Source of the DNA: Schlesneria paludicola DSM 18645
Lineage (GTDB): Bacteria; Planctomycetota; Planctomycetia; Planctomycetales; Planctomycetaceae
Assembly (NCBI GenBank): GCA_945862235.1
Contig: CAMAYU010000046.1
Span: 1 to 33,910, forward strand
Reading direction: 5' to 3'
DNA length: 33,910 bases
The notes below the pieces were generated by a model. The model saw nothing but the letters and a program-made list of their open reading frames with translations, ran no database searches and was not told the origin of the DNA. Position 1 is the first letter of the stretch; the number at the start of each line of letters is the position of its first letter. The translations under genes and the position numbers were made by a program. This document shows, one piece after another, positions 32,744 through 33,910 of the stretch.

Positions 32744-33607
32744 ATGCGTCTGGGAACCCTGCAAACGGAACATGGTCCGCGAGTCGTTGGCGTTGCTTTG
32801 GATGGACGTTTCGTCGATCTGTGCGAAGTGGACGTGAAGCTGCCCCACACGTTGAAGGCGATCTTGGCGGCCGATCAAGGCTTGATGACGGCAGCGAATG
32901 CACTGGCTGCGGGAATGGTGAAAGGCCCGTTCGTGACGGGACGGTTGCTCGCTCCGATCGCGGATCCAAGCAAGGTCATTTGCATCGGCCTCAACTACCG
33001 CGATCACGCGATTGAAACGAACTCACCGATCCCAACCGAACCGGTCGTCTTCAACAAGTTTCCGCAGTCGGTTGTCGGTCCCGAGGACGCCGTTGTTCTG
33101 CCGGCGGTCGCTCATGAAGTCGATTACGAAGCCGAACTGGTGGTCATTATCGGGAAGAGCGGCAAGCGGATCCCGAAAGAGTCCGCGATGCAGTACGTCG
33201 CGGGATACACCGTCGGCAACGATGTCTCGGCGCGAGACTGGCAGAAGGGACGACCGGGCGGTCAGTGGTTGCTGGGCAAGACACCCGACACGTTCGCTCC
33301 CACCGGCCCATACCTCGTCACGGCGGATGAGGTCGATCCGAGCAACCTCAAGATCGGGCTAAAGCTGAACGGCGAAGTTATGCAGGCGTCATCCACGCGC
33401 GAGCTGATCTTCAGCGTCGAAGAGTTGATCGCCCACGTCTCGCTCTTGGTAACGCTGCAACCGGGCGATCTCATCTTCACCGGGACTCCGCCGGGAGTCG
33501 GTGCCGCTCGCCAGCCCCCCGTCTACATCAAGGCGGGTGACCGGATGGAGGTCGAGATCGAAGATGTCGGCGTCCTCGGCAACCCCGTCGTGGCCGAAGC
33601 GGTGTGA
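32744..33607 (+). CDS. Fumarylacetoacetate hydrolase family protein
   Basis: A 287-residue cytoplasmic enzyme. GGGAGA lies about 8 nt before the ATG. The FAH fold is clear: [41 protein letters not shown] with metal ligands Glu129 and Glu131, and [14 protein letters not shown] with Asp160. [19 protein letters not shown] is near the C-terminus and TGTPPGVG just before it. The family includes acylpyruvate hydrolases, 2-oxo-hepta-diene-dioate isomerases and ureidoglycolate lyases; the substrate cannot be chosen from sequence, but 2-oxoacid chemistry is expected. It has no obvious pathway neighbours and is probably a single-gene unit. Confidence 0.93.
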   Translation: MRLGTLQTEHGPRVVGVALDGRFVDLCEVDVKLPHTLKAILAADQGLMTAANALAAGMVKGPFVTGRLLAPIADPSKVICIGLNYRDHAIETNSPIPTEPVVFNKFPQSVVGPEDAVVLPAVAHEVDYEAELVVIIGKSGKRIPKESAMQYVAGYTVGNDVSARDWQKGRPGGQWLLGKTPDTFAPTGPYLVTADEVDPSNLKIGLKLNGEVMQASSTRELIFSVEELIAHVSLLVTLQPGDLIFTGTPPGVGAARQPPVYIKAGDRMEVEIEDVGVLGNPVVAEAV

Positions 33608-33617
33608 GGATCCGTGT

Positions 33618-33644
33618 GTAGGACGGGCACTCCTGCCCGTCTTT
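33618..33644 (+). repeat. GTAGGA-type repeat, copy 3, single arm; possible terminator
   Basis: GTAGGACGGGCACTCCTGCC then CGTC (33618-33641) matches one arm of the elements at 23556 and 27321, but no second arm is present. GACGGGCA and TGCCCGTC can form an 8-bp hairpin followed by TTT (33642-33644), 11 nt past the FAH-family stop. Confidence 0.8.
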
Positions 33645-33670
33645 CGGTGAAAGAACTCGCCCAAAACAAT

Positions 33671-33720
33671 GTCGTCTTTCGCTCCGCGAAAGAACGCCCT
33701 TTCGCTCCGCGAAAGGCGAC
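33671..33720. repeat. Tandem hairpins inside an inverted repeat
   Basis: CTTTCGCTCCGCGAAAG occurs at 33676-33692 and 33699-33715; each folds on itself (7-bp stem). GTCG and CGAC outside the pair make the whole 33671-33720 symmetrical. It lies in the last 303 gene-free bases, probably upstream of a gene outside the window. Confidence 0.85.
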
Positions 33721-33910
33721 AATCGTGGCAGTTGATTCTGCGCCGATCCTTGGGTGCCACGCAACGCCGTGCAGAAGATGGGTAGTTTGAAGTCGAAAAA
33801 AGTCATCTCGCAAAAGACTTCGAGCTCGTGCATCAAGTGAATTGGAAACGATTCATTCTCAACGCACGGAGGCTCGAAGGTGGCGGAGCCACAATCAAAT
33901 CCTACTCAAG

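Noticed and set aside
32640..33015. Open frame overlapping the FAH-family start on another frame
   Set aside because: No motif or SD of its own; it overlaps a secure gene for most of its length.
33671..33720. Possible CRISPR-like repeat pair
   Set aside because: Only two copies, a spacer of 6 nt, no cas genes; the unit is better described as tandem hairpins.

Overview
The window looks like a chromosomal segment of a Planctomycetes (Planctomycetota) bacterium. The main evidence is two copies of the gene pair typical of that phylum: a large cytochrome-c-motif protein of the PSCyt1/DUF1549/DUF1553 type followed by a DUF1501 protein with a twin-arginine-like leader. Supporting evidence is a DUF1559-type protein, a PQQ-like beta-propeller protein, a membrane-anchored Ser/Thr kinase, high GC content, and many long inverted repeats between genes. 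The species cannot be named from the sequence alone.

Layout. 1-4380: a truncated DUF1549/DUF1553 gene and its DUF1501 partner (+). 4381-4854: two inverted repeats and a terminator. 4855-6827: rpsT (ribosomal protein S20) and a TPR protein (both -). 7118-8422: a secreted PQQ-like propeller protein (+). 8551-9576: a secreted terpenoid-cyclase-fold repeat protein (-). 9855-14347: four minus-strand genes that look like a sugar-phosphate cluster (TIM-barrel isomerase/epimerase, PF07090-like glutamine-amidotransferase-fold protein, pyrophosphate-type phosphofructokinase, double-SIS protein). 14533-15441: an exported trypsin-like protease (-). 15991-20629: a two-lobed ABC-2 permease, an atypical membrane DUF1559 protein and a lipoprotein (+). 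20962-24094: a DUF423 membrane protein, a glycerophosphodiester phosphodiesterase, an anchored coiled-coil protein and a YbjQ-family protein (+). 24164-27211: a membrane-spanning Ser/Thr kinase with a closely spaced membrane partner (+). 27672-32014: a second, complete DUF1549/DUF1553 + DUF1501 pair (+). 32744-33607: a fumarylacetoacetate-hydrolase-family enzyme (+).

The most unusual part of the window is the non-coding DNA between the genes. At least nine long inverted repeats of different sequence occupy gene ends. Four unrelated ones have arms of 28-37 nt separated by exactly 18 nt. A 112-nt dispersed repeat is present intact at 20741-20852. At 15580-15896 it is present in inverse orientation and split at one point by about 205 bp that carry another inverted repeat, so an empty and a filled site can be compared directly. 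A CCCTCACCCTAACCC-type palindrome occurs four times, twice in frame inside genes, and a relative of it lies in the kinase linker. Several starts had to be moved downstream because open frames run through these repeats.

No tRNA, rRNA, CRISPR array, transposase or phage gene was found. The last 300 bases hold only repeats and the presumed upstream region of a gene outside the window.
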